This document shows positions 36,140 to 48,030 of a stretch of 64,000 nt of DNA, one piece after another. The position numbers were made by a program, and so were the translations under genes. Under the pieces are notes generated by a model, which worked only from the letters and a program-made list of their open reading frames with translations, did not search any database and was not told the DNA's origin. The stretch is taken from positions 28,461,006-28,525,005 of the forward strand of contig CP099840.1 of NCBI GenBank assembly GCA_030062745.1, written 5' to 3'. This stretch comes from Capitulum mitella. Taxonomy: Eukaryota; Arthropoda; Thecostraca; Pollicipedomorpha; Pollicipedidae. Within the stretch, counting starts at the first letter, position 1, and each line of letters begins with the position of its first letter.

Positions 36140-39100
36140 CCTGGCTACGCCACTACGCTGGTCGGCTCATATCACCCAGCACGTTTGGCAACGCGACTGG
36201 ACTTACTACGTCGCTGCCATAGAGTTCGCCGCGGCAGTTCAAGTTGGTATTTTATTTGACTGTGCGGGGCAGAAGGTGTAAGAAGTGGCAGCACACTTTC
36301 CATAGACAGAAGCAGACGGACTAGATGCTCTGCTTGACTTATTTGCCCAGCAGTGTACCCCAGGCAGAACGTCATTTTGGAGGGGTCATAAGCGAGATCA
36401 AGCCCCAAGTGAAACTATCGGCCAATATCCCTCGGCGTTGAGGACGTTCTTTGCCTCATGCACCTTCGCAGATACTGACGATATATTGCGGGATCGCTTG
36501 TGCCTGTGTGTGCGCGTCGGTGACATTCAAAGGGCGTGAAAATTCAAATGTCTTGAAGCATCCCGACTTCACGCAAATCAAGGCCATGGATATTGCTCGC
36601 GCTGAGCAGTCGGTCTGCCACTCTCAACGCATGCTGGCTGGTGACGACCCGAGTCGGTCTGATTCTGAGGGCGTTTTGGCCGTGTCTGCGGCCAATCAGT
36701 GCCGTGTCTGTGGTCGTCGTCACCAGATGGCCAAAGCTCAATGCCCAGCCTTTCGAAAGGCGTGCCGCGTCTGCGGCGCGAAGAATCACTGCCATCAGCG
36801 CACTCTGCCGGGGCTGTGACCGACGCCGCCTGCCGATGGCCGCGATCGTGACAAGTGGCCTGCGGGTGCGCCTGCCGGCCAGGCGGACCGCCGCAGGCAA
36901 ACGCGGCGTATCGCAGCCGTTACGCAGGCGCGCAGATGCGACAAGACCCTCCGGAACACGACGTTCAGTCCGTGCAAAACGGCAGTGACGACCTCAGGTC
37001 AGTTTCGTCATCGCAGGTGTTTAAAACGCTGCACACCGCCACTGGTGAGCCTGCATCGTTTTTGATAGACTCGAAGTCTGAGCGGAACTTCGTGGGCCTC
37101 GGTGATTACATTCGGGCCACAGGTGAAAGCGCGTTGAGTCATGCCCGACAGTGTCAGTCGTGACTGCGCATGTACAACGGGAGTTGATCGAAACGATAAG
37201 TAGGAGCACGCTGTGTCTGATCAACCGCCAGTCGATGAGGATGTTTGTTCTGCGGTGTAAACTTGTGCCGTGTGTGGTCTCGTCCATTTTGAGCCTTGAC
37301 TCCTCGGCGACACTGCGCCTGATTCAGGTGCATGATTGCGACCCTTTGGACTCTGTCTGTAGTGCCCACTCGACGTCAGCCACCTCCGGGAACCAGTCCC
37401 CCACAAACGGGGTCCGTGACAACGGTCATCTGGGGACGTTCTCTCCTGTGGGGCTCAGGGTCAGCTTTCCTCAACAGTCCTCGCAGCTGTCCGCCACGAA
37501 TAATAAGGGTGACGACACAGCTCCCACTGGTACCGGTGTTCTCACCAGGGAAGATATCTTGTATGGGTTCCAGGATGTGTTCGGCACAACTCAGGTTGGC
37601 CTAGTCGTAAGTGGATACGACATGGGCGTAGCCTTCCGTCGCTCCGATGGTTAATCCTCCGCGGAAGATGAGAGTTCACACCAGAGATAAGCTGGAGACC
37701 CACTTAGACCGACCGGAACCGGAGGGTGTGGTTTCCTCTATAACCGAGTCCACGGAATGGGTTTCAAACTGCGTGATGAAAGACAAACAAAATGGCGATC
37801 TTCGGCTGCGCTTGGACCGCCGCCGCCTAAACAAGGCAGTCAAGCGGGAGCATTATCCAACAACAACGGGTGGAGGAAGTGAGTCCTCGCCTGACGCATG
37901 CTAAGATGTTCTCGCTGCTGGACGCTCAGAGCGGTTTTTGGCAAATCGGTCACAGTGTTCGGTCCGCGTGGCCATGTTGCTTCCACACTCCATTCGGGAG
38001 ATATGTCTGGAATAGGCTCCCTTCCTGAAATCAGATGTGCCCCGGAAATCTGGCAGAGAACCATACATGAGCTCATCTATGGATTAGAAGGAGCAGAAGT
38101 TATCGCAGATGACTTTTGCCGTTTTTTGGCGGGGTAACACAGTCGCACATGTGGAGTTGGATCATGACCGTAACCTCTTGGCCTTCTTGTCCCGAAATCT
38201 GCGCCTAAACCTCCGCAAATTTCGCTTCAAAGTGCCTGAAGTCAAACGAATGGAGCACATTTTCAGTGCTGTTGGCCTGAGTGTTGATTCCTCTAAGGTG
38301 CCAGCTGTTACCGAGCTGCCCGTGCCGACTGACGCACCCAAAGTCTGAAAAGATTTAGGGGGACGGTCAGTTTTTTATCGCTGTACATACCTGCGGTGTC
38401 ACGTATATTGGCCCCGATGCGCTAACTTACCAAGCCGGTTGTAGAGTGTTACTGGAATCCATGGTGTCAAGGGGTTTTGATACAGTTAAGAGACTTCCCA
38501 CATCGGCCCCAGTGCTCCGTTTTTATGATCCGGCCCTTGAGGTGACTGTGCAGTGTGATGCGAGCGGAGAAGGTCTCAGTGCCGCCCCACTTCAGAATGG
38601 AGATCCAGTTCTGTATTGTTCGAGGGCACTGACTCAGTGCGAGAAGTCATATTCTCAGACTGAAAAAGAGCTGTTGGCCATTACATTTGCGATGACTCTC
38701 ATGAATCAGTAAGTGTCTGCGAGGCCTGTCACGGTGGAGACCGACCTTTGGTTGCCATACATGAAAAACCACTGAGCGATGCTCCGCTTTGCCTGCAGCG
38801 CACGTTGCTGGTACTCCAGCGCTACAACTTTAAGATCGTGAATCGGCCGGGGTCTCAGACGCACATAGGGGATACCCTGAGTCGTGCATCCCTTCCCGCT
38901 GCACAGTCAGCGTTCGCTGTGGAGACGGAGACTGTTTATTTGATGGATGACATCTCCCTGTCCCCGGAACGGTTGGTGGCCGTGCGTTCTGCTACCGAGT
39001 CAGGTCCAGTCCTGACTGCGGTGTTCCGGTGCGTTGAAACTGGGTGGCCGGGCCACCGACGCCGCTTACTAAACGTGTTGAGGCCCTGCTACCCTTTAAA

Positions 39101-40470
39101 GGTTGAGCTAATGGTTCAAGGTGAGATGCTCTTCAAGTCCTGATATCTAGTGCCTATGGCCATGTACCAGGACATTATGATCCGCCTGCACCGCACTTAT
39201 ATCAGAGTGGCGTCCATTCTCAGACTTGCCTGTCAAAAGAGATTCTGGCTGAGGATGTCGAAAATGATCAGAGTCCGTCCTGAATTGCCCCGCGTGTTTA
39301 GCTCATCGGCCTGCACAGCATGCAGGGTCGTTATTACCTCATGTATGTATTATTACCTCATACCCATCCTGGCCGCGCGTGGGGAACGACTGATGTTGAC
39401 ATGTCTGTGCTGAATAGGTCGACATATTTGCTACTCGTGGACTACCATAGCAACTTTTTTTGAAGTAGAGCGTCTCAGTCGAACAACCACCTCACATGTC
39501 ATAAACTCTCTGTCTGCTCCGTGTGCCCGGTACAGGCATTCCAGAACCGGCTCAACAATTCAGCGGCCAAGAGTTTCGTGTGCTCAGAAACCGCCTCGAC
39601 ATTCGCCACATGACATCCAGTCCTTCATGCGCACAGGCCAATGGAAAGAGCGGAAAACGCGGTCCGAACAGTAAAAAACGTCGTGCGCAAAGCACAAACT
39701 TATGGCGAAAACCCGCTGTGATCTTTGCTCGTGTGGCGAATGTGGCGAGACTCTTTCAGTGAGTAGTCGGAATGGTCACCGGCGCAGAAAATTTCTGGTC
39801 GCCGGTGCCGAATATTTCCGCCTTCTGCACGGTAGCAATTACTGCCAGGATACCCCGGCAGTCGTGCCTGATCTCACTCGACAGAAAGCACGGCAATCAT
39901 TGTCCTATAACCGTGAAATTCGCTCACTGTCAGTCATTAAACCCGGTGAATTGATTCGGGTACGGTTATCGGGCCAAAAACAGTGGTCACACAGTGTTTG
40001 TGTTCGCCCGGCAGGGTATCGCTCTTCTATTGTGTGAGTGAATAGCGTGCTCTACCGTAGGAATCGTCGTCACTTATTCGCTACCCGCGAGCCACCGCCC
40101 ACACAGCCCGGTTCGGAGCGCGGTTCAGCCTCGCCTCTCTCACCGGACCGCTGCCCGAGCCTCGTCTGCCGGCCAGCGCTCCACCCGATCGGGTTCCGGT
40201 GTCACCGGGCCCCCGGCATGCTCCTCAGGATTCCCCAGTGAGCATTCCGCTTTCGTCAGCGCCGTTACATCCTCCGGCGTCGTCACCTCACGTTAGATCC
40301 CCTGTGTCTTTCCCCGGTTCTCTGTCATCACGTCACACGGACACCGAGCATCACCTGAACTGCAGCTCCGCCCGTCGGTACGAGAGACAAGGCCGCCAGG
40401 TTTCCTTGCCGACTATGTCACTTGATTTTCGAAGGTCATTGAACGTTGGAAGTGACCAAAGATACTGATG
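36140..40470 (+). mobile_element. Decayed Gypsy-type LTR retrotransposon body
   Basis: Domains occur in the order expected for Gypsy elements but in broken frames. Gag capsid-like pieces lie at about 36170-36600 (ETIGQYPSALRTF, DDILRDRL), followed by a CCHC-type knuckle region at 36690-36800 (CRVCGRRH, CRVCGAKNHC). A degenerate protease site is near 37060. Reverse transcriptase is at 37650-38340 (STEWVSNCVMKDKQNGDLRL; the catalytic segment reads IADDF), RNase H at 38450-38900 ([23 protein letters not shown]), an integrase zinc region and core remnants at 39150-39760 (QANGKSGK), and a Pro/Ser-rich tail to about 40470. Many stops and frameshifts show it is inactive. I did not find paired LTRs or an envelope gene. 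Confidence 0.8.
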
Positions 40471-41930
40471 TTGGCTCTCTTCACGGGAAAAAAACGCTAA
40501 ATGATGTGTTCAGTGCTCTTATTTACACTAAAGGTACACTAGTATCCCGTGCTGCTAGAAATTTGATCTGCATAAAATGAGACAATGACGTCACAGGTCA
40601 ATGGCTTGATATGTCCTTGACCCGAAATATTGCATCAAGATTTCAAATGAATGCAGATTGTCATATTTCACGTTTTAACGTTCTTAAACGCTCCCTTTTC
40701 CCGTTTTGTTCCAAAAGCCGTACTGAATGGCCTGTACGAGCCGAGAAAGCGTCCAAAGTTGATCTTATCGACCCCAATGGATCTTGAAGAAATTGACTCA
40801 GGGTCATGAAAGCTGCCCACAATTTAACTCCTTTGGACTCTACCCTAGCCAAAAATTTCGTGTCTCTAGCTTCTTCCGTTTCCGAGATCGGAGGGGGAGG
40901 TCACAAAAGCGCCCCCCCCTTTCAGTGCGCGTCAGCGAGAAGCCCCCTTCCACTGTGCGTGTTAACAGAATTTCTTCAAACCTTCTCCAGTCTATCTCTG
41001 TTCAACATTTACAGCCTAACAAACAAACTGCGTTTGAACGCTGCCATGTCGTCGCATTCTCGACAAATTGTTATTTACATTGTGGGCACGTTGTGGCGCC
41101 ATTGTCATAACACAATGACACTGTATGACGACGTTTGCGTTCTACGTGCATGGTATGTATAGTTTACGATGACCGAAAAGGCTGCATGCCTGGGGATACA
41201 TTTATATTGTCATTCAATACATGGTTGAATGGATGCGGACACAGATTACAGAAAAGACAATGTCACCAACGAGATGCTTACTGCGAAAATATGAGCAGCT
41301 TGAGATTCTGACAAACGAAGATGTTTTTCGATAGACCACAAGGGACGTCACATCCAAGATACCTCATCTCCATTCTTCGCGGATTCTCCTGTGCCACTTC
41401 CCAAAGGGCAACTACGAGCTTGACAACCACTCAGGCGATCATGCCTATCCGCGTTCCTTGTCGCCATGAAATATGATCCATCAATGAGAAGACTGAACTA
41501 AATGGCTCTGGGCGTCAGAATCAAACTTTTATATTGCGCAGAAGCCTGAAATGGAAGCACACCAACCATACACTGGAAAACGGCTAGAATCCAGCGGGAA
41601 TATCCAGTCTTTATACGGAAGAAGGGTGTTTGTTTGGCTGTTAAACAGTGGAATACAATTTCCATCCATTTGGCGTCTTCAGTGACGATTTCAGGGCAAG
41701 GTCATGTCAGGTCATTGACCTATGGCGTCATTTTTCATCTTTTGCAGAGCAGATTTCGAGCAACACGGGATAACACTTGAGTGTAAACAAGGGCGCAACA
41801 CGTATATTTTGGCGCATTTTTAGTGAAGGTAGCCAACATCGGTACATTCGGTCACTTTCATTGTTTATATTTACGTATGTATGTATATTTATATATGTAT
41901 ATACATGTATCAATGTGCCAAAAGATGTTT
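40471..41930. other. Intergenic, nothing recognised
   Basis: Moderately AT-rich sequence without recognisable coding or repeat families. An ATGT-rich simple run at 41875-41910 precedes the 154-bp tandem repeat. Confidence 0.35.
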
Positions 41931-41931
41931 T

Positions 41932-42370
41932 GAATGCATATTTCATACAAATTAACATCTTAAAAAGCAAGTCTGGACCAGGCCACAAAATAGTTGCCCT
42001 TGATCTTTCATGACCTCGACCTGAAATAACTCTGGTATATATGTAAGCGTATCCATGTGCGCACAGGTGTTTTCATTGGAGTCTTTGAATGCATATTTCG
42101 TACAAATCGACATGTCACAAAACAAATCTGGGCCGGGTCACAAGATATTTGACCTTGACCTTTAATGACCTTGACCTTTACTGACCCTGGTATATGTAAG
42201 CGAATCAGTGTGCTCACACGTGTTTTTATTAGGGTATTTGAATGCATATTTCATACAAACCGAATGTTGCCAAAGCAAATCTGGATCAGGTCACGATCTG
42301 TTTAACCTCAACTTTTGGTGACCTTGACCTCTATTGACCCTGGCTTTGGTCTTGGTACATCCACCACTTA
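41932..42370 (+). repeat. ~154-bp tandem repeat with AGGTCA half-sites
   Basis: Nearly three units, starting gaatgcatatttc at 41932, 42087 and 42240. Each contains a cluster of TGACCT (AGGTCA on the other strand) hexamers: 42011-42022, 42150-42190 and 42319-42343. The middle unit has TGACCTTGACCT twice in a row, which includes TCAAGGTCA on the minus strand, the extended half-site of FTZ-F1/NR5A and ERR nuclear receptors. Whether these sites are used is unknown. Confidence 0.85.
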
Positions 42371-43459
42371 TGCCCGAATGACGTCGCTCGATTGTGTTCA
42401 AACGGTAATCTTAGTTAGGACGCTGGTTCTTTCACAAAGTTCCCATTTGTCAGCGACAACCGTCGTTTTCGTTATGTTTGCGTGACTTGAAATGCTTGGA
42501 ACTTCGAGAATTTCCGACCGGTTTCCGATTTTCCTGAGTCAGTCAACGAGATATTTAATTACCATAAATGTCACAAAGTAGCAGCAACCAGCTCAGACCC
42601 ATTCTCGAGATATTCAAGAAAAACAGTTGGGGGACACAAAAAGGCCCCCGCTTCCAATGCATGTGTTAAGCTGTAGGGCAGTTGGCGAATTCCCAGGCAA
42701 ACGAAATTTGAGAAACTGGCCATGAGACAGATTTCTCAAGGTAAAATGCCTAAACCACCAATGGATTTGACCTCATGACCGATTTTTCTGATTTCGTTTG
42801 TCCCGGAATTTTTATCGTTGAGGTGTTTGGCAGCTTATTTGTTAGCAACAGGAGTGTATTTCACGACTTTTCAATTACTTCAGTTGTACTACAGACCTTT
42901 GCTTCCTTTGGGTTTCATCCAGTGATTGCATGTCATTAAGTTGTCTTCATATTACTGTTGTCATTTTGCAGCCTGGACAATGTTATAAGTATGACGAAAC
43001 GTCGGCCTCAAGATATGAATGATCCTGATATCGTGATTTTCCAGCTTGAGGAGACTAGAAAAATGGCAGGAGATAATGAGCGGACTTAAAAGAAAATGGC
43101 AAACGTCTATTATGCTGTGGACTTTGACAAGACTTGTGTTAAAGAGGGACTGTACCCGCCATTTACTAATATGTATTCGTGTAGTGTGGCAGTATGTTTT
43201 CTTTGATATATGTTTCGTTAAAAACGACCGCGTGTTCCGCACTTGCTAGTTTCTTGATGTATCGTTCAAGGTTCTCGGGCCGATTTTAACTTTTAGCAAA
43301 TTAGTCGAGATTACATATGAGATGTACAAAATTATTCACCTATTTTTATAATTTATATAACAACGTTTCGAACAAGGTGAAATAGAATTAGCCTTAAGCT
43401 CATTAATCCTATATTTCGGCCACGGCCCTTCCTCAGGGATAGTTTTTCAAAAAGACAAA
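42371..43459. other. Intergenic with a possible Penelope-like motif
   Basis: No gene recognised. The minus strand at 43440-43411 reads CTGAGGAAGGGCCGTGGCCGA, followed by AAT. It resembles a repeat motif, hammerhead-like in shape, often seen near Penelope-like elements. Confidence 0.3.
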
Positions 43460-43913
43460 AAGAAGACTAATCGAAGCGTTGGATTCAAGGGCTAACGCCC
43501 TGCTCCCAGTAGCTCTAAGGTGATACAAGAATTCAGTTGTTTGTTTAGGGCTGGCGAGGTTTCATGAATACATACACTCCCCCATACCTGAGGCCATATC
43601 ACGTCATAACATGTTCGTAATATGGTCGTACTGTCCGTTGTTGTCGCATTATAACGCGACATAAAGCGACAACAGTTGACAGACATTACGATTACATGAA
43701 GCGGCATATAACGCGACGTAACGCTACAACAGTTGACGGACAATACGACTATATGATGAACATGTGTGACGTGAGACGGCCTGAAATATGGGAAAGAGTA
43801 TGTAGCCATGAAAACTCGCCAGCCCTAAACAAACAACTAAATTCTCGTGTCATCTTAGGGCAACCGGAAGCAGGGCGTTAGCCCTCGAATCCAGTGCTTT
43901 GATTAATCTTCTT
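43460..43913. mobile_element. Fold-back (MITE-like) element
   Basis: An imperfect palindrome of about 454 bp with arms of roughly 220 bp meeting near 43686. The outer ends are agaagactaatcgaagcg on the left and the complement agaagattaatcaaagca on the right, followed by ggattc-a/g-agggctaacgccctgc in both. There is no coding capacity; ORFs read from the two arms mirror each other. It looks like a non-autonomous DNA element. A target-site duplication was not clear. Confidence 0.7.
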
Positions 43914-43990
43914 ATCCACTTACTGATTTCCCTTCTGACAGTATACGTTACATGTAAACCTGGTGCACCGCAAATAATTTTCGAATAGTT

Positions 43991-44021
43991 ACTTGTGCCA
44001 ACCTTTCATGTTGGCACAAGT
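43991..44021. other. Perfect 12-bp hairpin
   Basis: acttgtgccaac and its exact complement flank the 7-base loop ctttcat. A partial third copy (gaaaggttagtgccaac) follows directly. No gene adjoins it; it may be a leftover of the neighbouring fold-back element. Confidence 0.6.
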
Positions 44022-44155
44022 GAAAGGTTAGTGCCAACTTAATCTCATCTGTGAAGATAAGATAAGTGTCTCGAAACTTTAGTACATACATAAATGAATA
44101 ATTTGCACATCTGACAAGTGATCTCGAAGAATTTGCTAAAGGCCCGGGAACTTGA

Positions 44156-44158
<3 letters not shown>

Positions 44159-44243
<85 letters not shown>

Positions 44244-44262
44244 TAGATATATATATACATAA
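44159..44262 (+). repeat. (ATCT)n and (AT)n compound microsatellite
   Basis: About eleven ATCT units (44159-44204), then an AT-dinucleotide run (about 44206-44262, with interruptions). Confidence 0.95.
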
Positions 44263-44887
44263 CAAACCAAACTTGTCTAGTCGGTAATTGGGGGATAGAT
44301 GGGAAGAGATGGGAAGAACGCCTACTGGAAAACACTTGGATCGATGCCGAATGCAAATTTACAAAGCATTTATTCGCAATATCACTGCATTCGCTCCACT
44401 ATAAATGTAAAATTTTTCTCTCGACTCCCAGTATAGAGAAAACTGAGACCTTTTGAAACAATCTAATAGCTTTATTAATGTACCACTGAAGATCTTTCGC
44501 CATTGTTTCGCGTGTTAGAACGAAAAAGCCATTAACTGATTTGTTTGTGGACGGTTCCCACAAACTGCAGTTTGTAGTCAATAGGTCACGTGACAAATCC
44601 AAAAGCAAACACATGACAAATCCTCGGCGCCCAGGTCGCATGACTCCATTTAACCGACCTGTTAATGACTTTGGGGCTCTAATGAATTGCTTCAGACCAT
44701 TGACTCGGTCACTGAATCCTTGCGTCACAGCAACGGTTCCTCAGGCATCTGTACTTTTTCCTCCCACAAAGTCCTTCATGCAATTCGACGAAAAACACGC
44801 GGAGTGAGCATGTATTTCAGCATTTGAAAATACATACACAAGTCCAATAACAGTACAAACGTAACTCAGGTAGCTTCATTCACCGCC
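44263..44887. other. Intergenic, nothing recognised
   Basis: No coding or repeat signature was recognised between the microsatellite and the recombinase fragment. Confidence 0.35.
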
Positions 44888-45601
44888 TCATTGCATGTTG
44901 AAGTTTATATTAAGAACGCATTTAAGGGACTCCTTGCCGATGACTGCACCACCACCGAGGCTTTGCAAGGTCGCCGCGCTGGCAGCCGACACCCCGGCGC
45001 TGAGCGCTGTCGCCGGCCGCGTCTGGAGCGGCGCTCCCGTCAGAGGTGGGCCAGCTGGCTGGGCGGAGAAGGCCCCACTCTCAGTGGCGGTGTGTATCAT
45101 CTTACGCTGTATGTTATCGCAAGCTTCAAAGTAGTTTGCGAGACTGTTGAGGCATTTATGGCCTGTAAGCTGGGTGACATAACTTGCAGGACGTCCACCG
45201 TCAAGAAGGCGCTTCATGGCCGTCTCGCGGGCGCTGTTATTTGGGACTTTTCTGTCCTCAATCTGGACGATTTTTGCTGCCGACCTGAGCGTATTCCCGA
45301 GGGAATGTGCTCCCAGCGGGGAGCTCTTGTACCAGTTACCAGTTTTGACGAAGCTGTAGCTGGCTGCCAAGTAGAACTTTGGGCAGGAGCCAGTATTCGT
45401 TTGTCTGTAGAGGTCTTTAGAAGCATGTCGCTTGACTATTTCCACGGAGGCATTTTGTTTTATTTCCCAGCGGGAAATTCTGGGCTGAAAAGCCCTCAGT
45501 CCGATCCCCGGCGCGTCTTGGTGAGACACTCGGTGTGCTCGAGGTACTAGCCGTCTGTTCCTGTCGTCAACTGCACATCTCCCCCCAGTATCTAGTGGTG
45601 C
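44888..45601 (-). pseudogene. Tyrosine-recombinase domain (Crypton / KIAA1958-like) fragment
   Basis: The minus-strand frame is open from about 45601 to the stop at 44888. It encodes a C-terminal tyrosine-recombinase (DUF3504-like) domain: a WYKSSPLGAHSLGNTL segment, then NNSARETAMKRLLDGG with the catalytic Arg, VTQLTGHKCLNSL with the catalytic His, and NYFEACDNIQRKM with the catalytic Tyr. The usual first His of the HxxR box is Asn here. An Ala/Gly-rich tail follows. The first Arg of the active site and the N-terminal half are missing and no ATG opens the frame, so it is a fragment of a Crypton-type transposon or a domesticated relative. It could also be the last exon of a spliced gene, since no stop interrupts it. 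Confidence 0.7.
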
Positions 45602-47388
45602 TCATTCCGACCACGGAGGCCAAAAAGCATGAAGTACCAAACCAGTATACGCATCAGTGCCAAAGGGTGACGAAAACCAAACGTCTTTGGTTCCCACAAT
45701 GAAGCTTCATCGTCACTGGACACCAGCTTGGCCTTGTTACGCCCATTTCCTTTGCCTGATAGTTTTGAAATTGTCAGCTTTGCTTTCAATACATCCTACA
45801 CCAGTGCAAATGCTGGTAGAGATGCGATCTTCCAGTCATGGTAATCGTGCTCTTTCAAATGCCTTTCGATGGAATAAAGACGCTTTTTGTGTCTGGGGTT
45901 CATACTCCTCGCCATTTCTGTTCTCCAGACTCTTTACATGCTTACATAGGTTAATACTCAACAAGATAACATCGATCTGGTGCGGGACCTATTTTCCCCC
46001 TCACTATGTAAAAAAGATGCGAATTTTTTCATCGTTTTAAGTTATTCCCTTCATCCTGCATGACTCTGTGCGAAAAATAAAGTTTTTGGTCTCATTTTTT
46101 GGCTGTTTCTATTGCTTGTCCATTGTTACTCTCCAAAAAAAACTCTGACCAAATCAAAGAATGGCCTTTCACTCATGATGCCTGGGTAAACATCCTAAAC
46201 CAGTAATGGGAAGACGGCGCTGGCAAAACAGAAAACCTACATCGCCTGAATAGTTGAATAACTGCAGAACTGTTATAATGAGTTTTGATAAAATGTGTTT
46301 TCAATTGCCAGGCTAAATTTTTTATGTCATGAGCTACAGTCATGCACTAAATCGTTTTATGGTCTCGCGCTACAAAATTCGCAGACTGTGGCCTCGACGC
46401 CGTCTCGGCCACAGACTGTAAATTTTGTAGCGTCTGACCACAAAACTATACTGTCACGTGCAACATCATTAGCATGCATAATTTTGATCCAAAAATGACA
46501 GCATATGTTAAAAAAAATATTGAGGAGGATTGAGACGGCACTGTTTCTGTAGTAGTTAGTTCTGACACATAAAATTCATGTCTGTCAAGTCTAAAGGAAA
46601 GAATTTGCTTAAAACCCGTGAAGTTGTGAACAATTTTCCAAGTTAAAAGCAAAACAATGATGATTCTTTGTCACAAAAATATTCCATGTGTAGACAAATT
46701 AAAAGAAGTTTAAGGCGACCAAGAACACGAGGTAAGTTTTGGTTTTGCCAAAACGTTTCGAGCACGTCGTGTAATGCATGGGCATAAGAAAAAAGCGCAG
46801 CAGCCATGCTCCCGCTTTTCTTTGTTTTTTTTTATATGGCTCCATATCATGTTATGTAAAGGTAACTGCCTCAAAGCTTCCGGTCCCCTTTCCACACAAA
46901 TACGATTTTCCACTGTGCTGACGCCTGTCGTGCCAAGCAGAAATAGTTCAGTCCTTGCGAAAGCGTTGCCATGGTCGCTAGTTAGGCAGAGTTATGATAT
47001 TTTTTCCTTAAAAGGACGTGGAGGGATACTTCTTCAATGACCGTGGATATTTCCGTTCATCCCCTACATACGTTGCGAAGGTTTCCGGATTTAGAGTTTC
47101 CTTTGACAGTTTCCATGCGTTTTCCAAAATAAATAAACTTAATAACAAAAATAATATAATAAAATATATATATATATATACGGACATAATAAGGGAAATA
47201 AAAAGAGAAAAACGAAAACAAAAACGAAAAGAAAACAAACGAAAGAAAACAAGTATACGTACGTGAATCGTGCAAGACCATTTCATGACAATTTGTTTAA
47301 CGCTTTGCAAAGTTCAGTGTTCCAAACGCACATCCTTTGAGATGCTCTTAAGCATAACGTTTATTTTCAGCCCAGCTGTAACACTGCG
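45602..47388. other. Intergenic upstream of the first 5'-nucleotidase
   Basis: No gene recognised. A short AT run is at 47163-47181. A polypyrimidine-AG (ttattttcag) ends about 18 bases before the ATG at 47389, so an upstream 5' UTR exon is possible. Confidence 0.35.
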
Positions 47389-47982
47389 ATGCAGTACTGC
47401 GTACTGCTGCTGGTTCTCCACGGGGCACAATATGTCATGTGTGACCTCCACCTTACCGTTCTGCACAACAACGATATTCACGCGCACTTTGACCCGGTCA
47501 GTGCAAGCACATCGTTATGTCGAAGCAAGGGACCATGCTACGGTGGTGTTGGACGACTGGTGCATGCAGTCAACTCCTTCAAGCAGAGCGTACCGAATAC
47601 TTTGGTACTCTTCGGCGGCGACGTCTTTCAAGGACATTTGTACTACACTTTATTTAAGTGGCGGGTGGCAGCAGACATGATCAACTTGGTACCATATGAC
47701 GCTATGGTAAGTTAAAGAAACCTGTTTGTGTCGCGAGGACATACTTTAGTGCCTTTTCTGACCTTTTTTATTTTGCAGTATTCATCATCCTGCTGCAGTT
47801 GCCACGCATCGTGCACGTTTTATTATGGAGACAATTGATGATGGCGTTTGTGGTGACAGCAGTGGTGGCCAGATGTCTGTTAACCAGTAACAACACCTTT
47901 GGAGCTTTGCGTCTAAGGTGATTGCTTTAAGCAGCAATTTATTGTTGCTGGGGAAATCTAGAATGTGGTGATGCAGAATCCA

Positions 47983-48030
<48 letters not shown>

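Noticed and set aside
44891-45550. 219-codon plus-strand ORF
   Set aside because: Antisense of the tyrosine-recombinase domain, whose conserved motifs fix the minus strand as coding.
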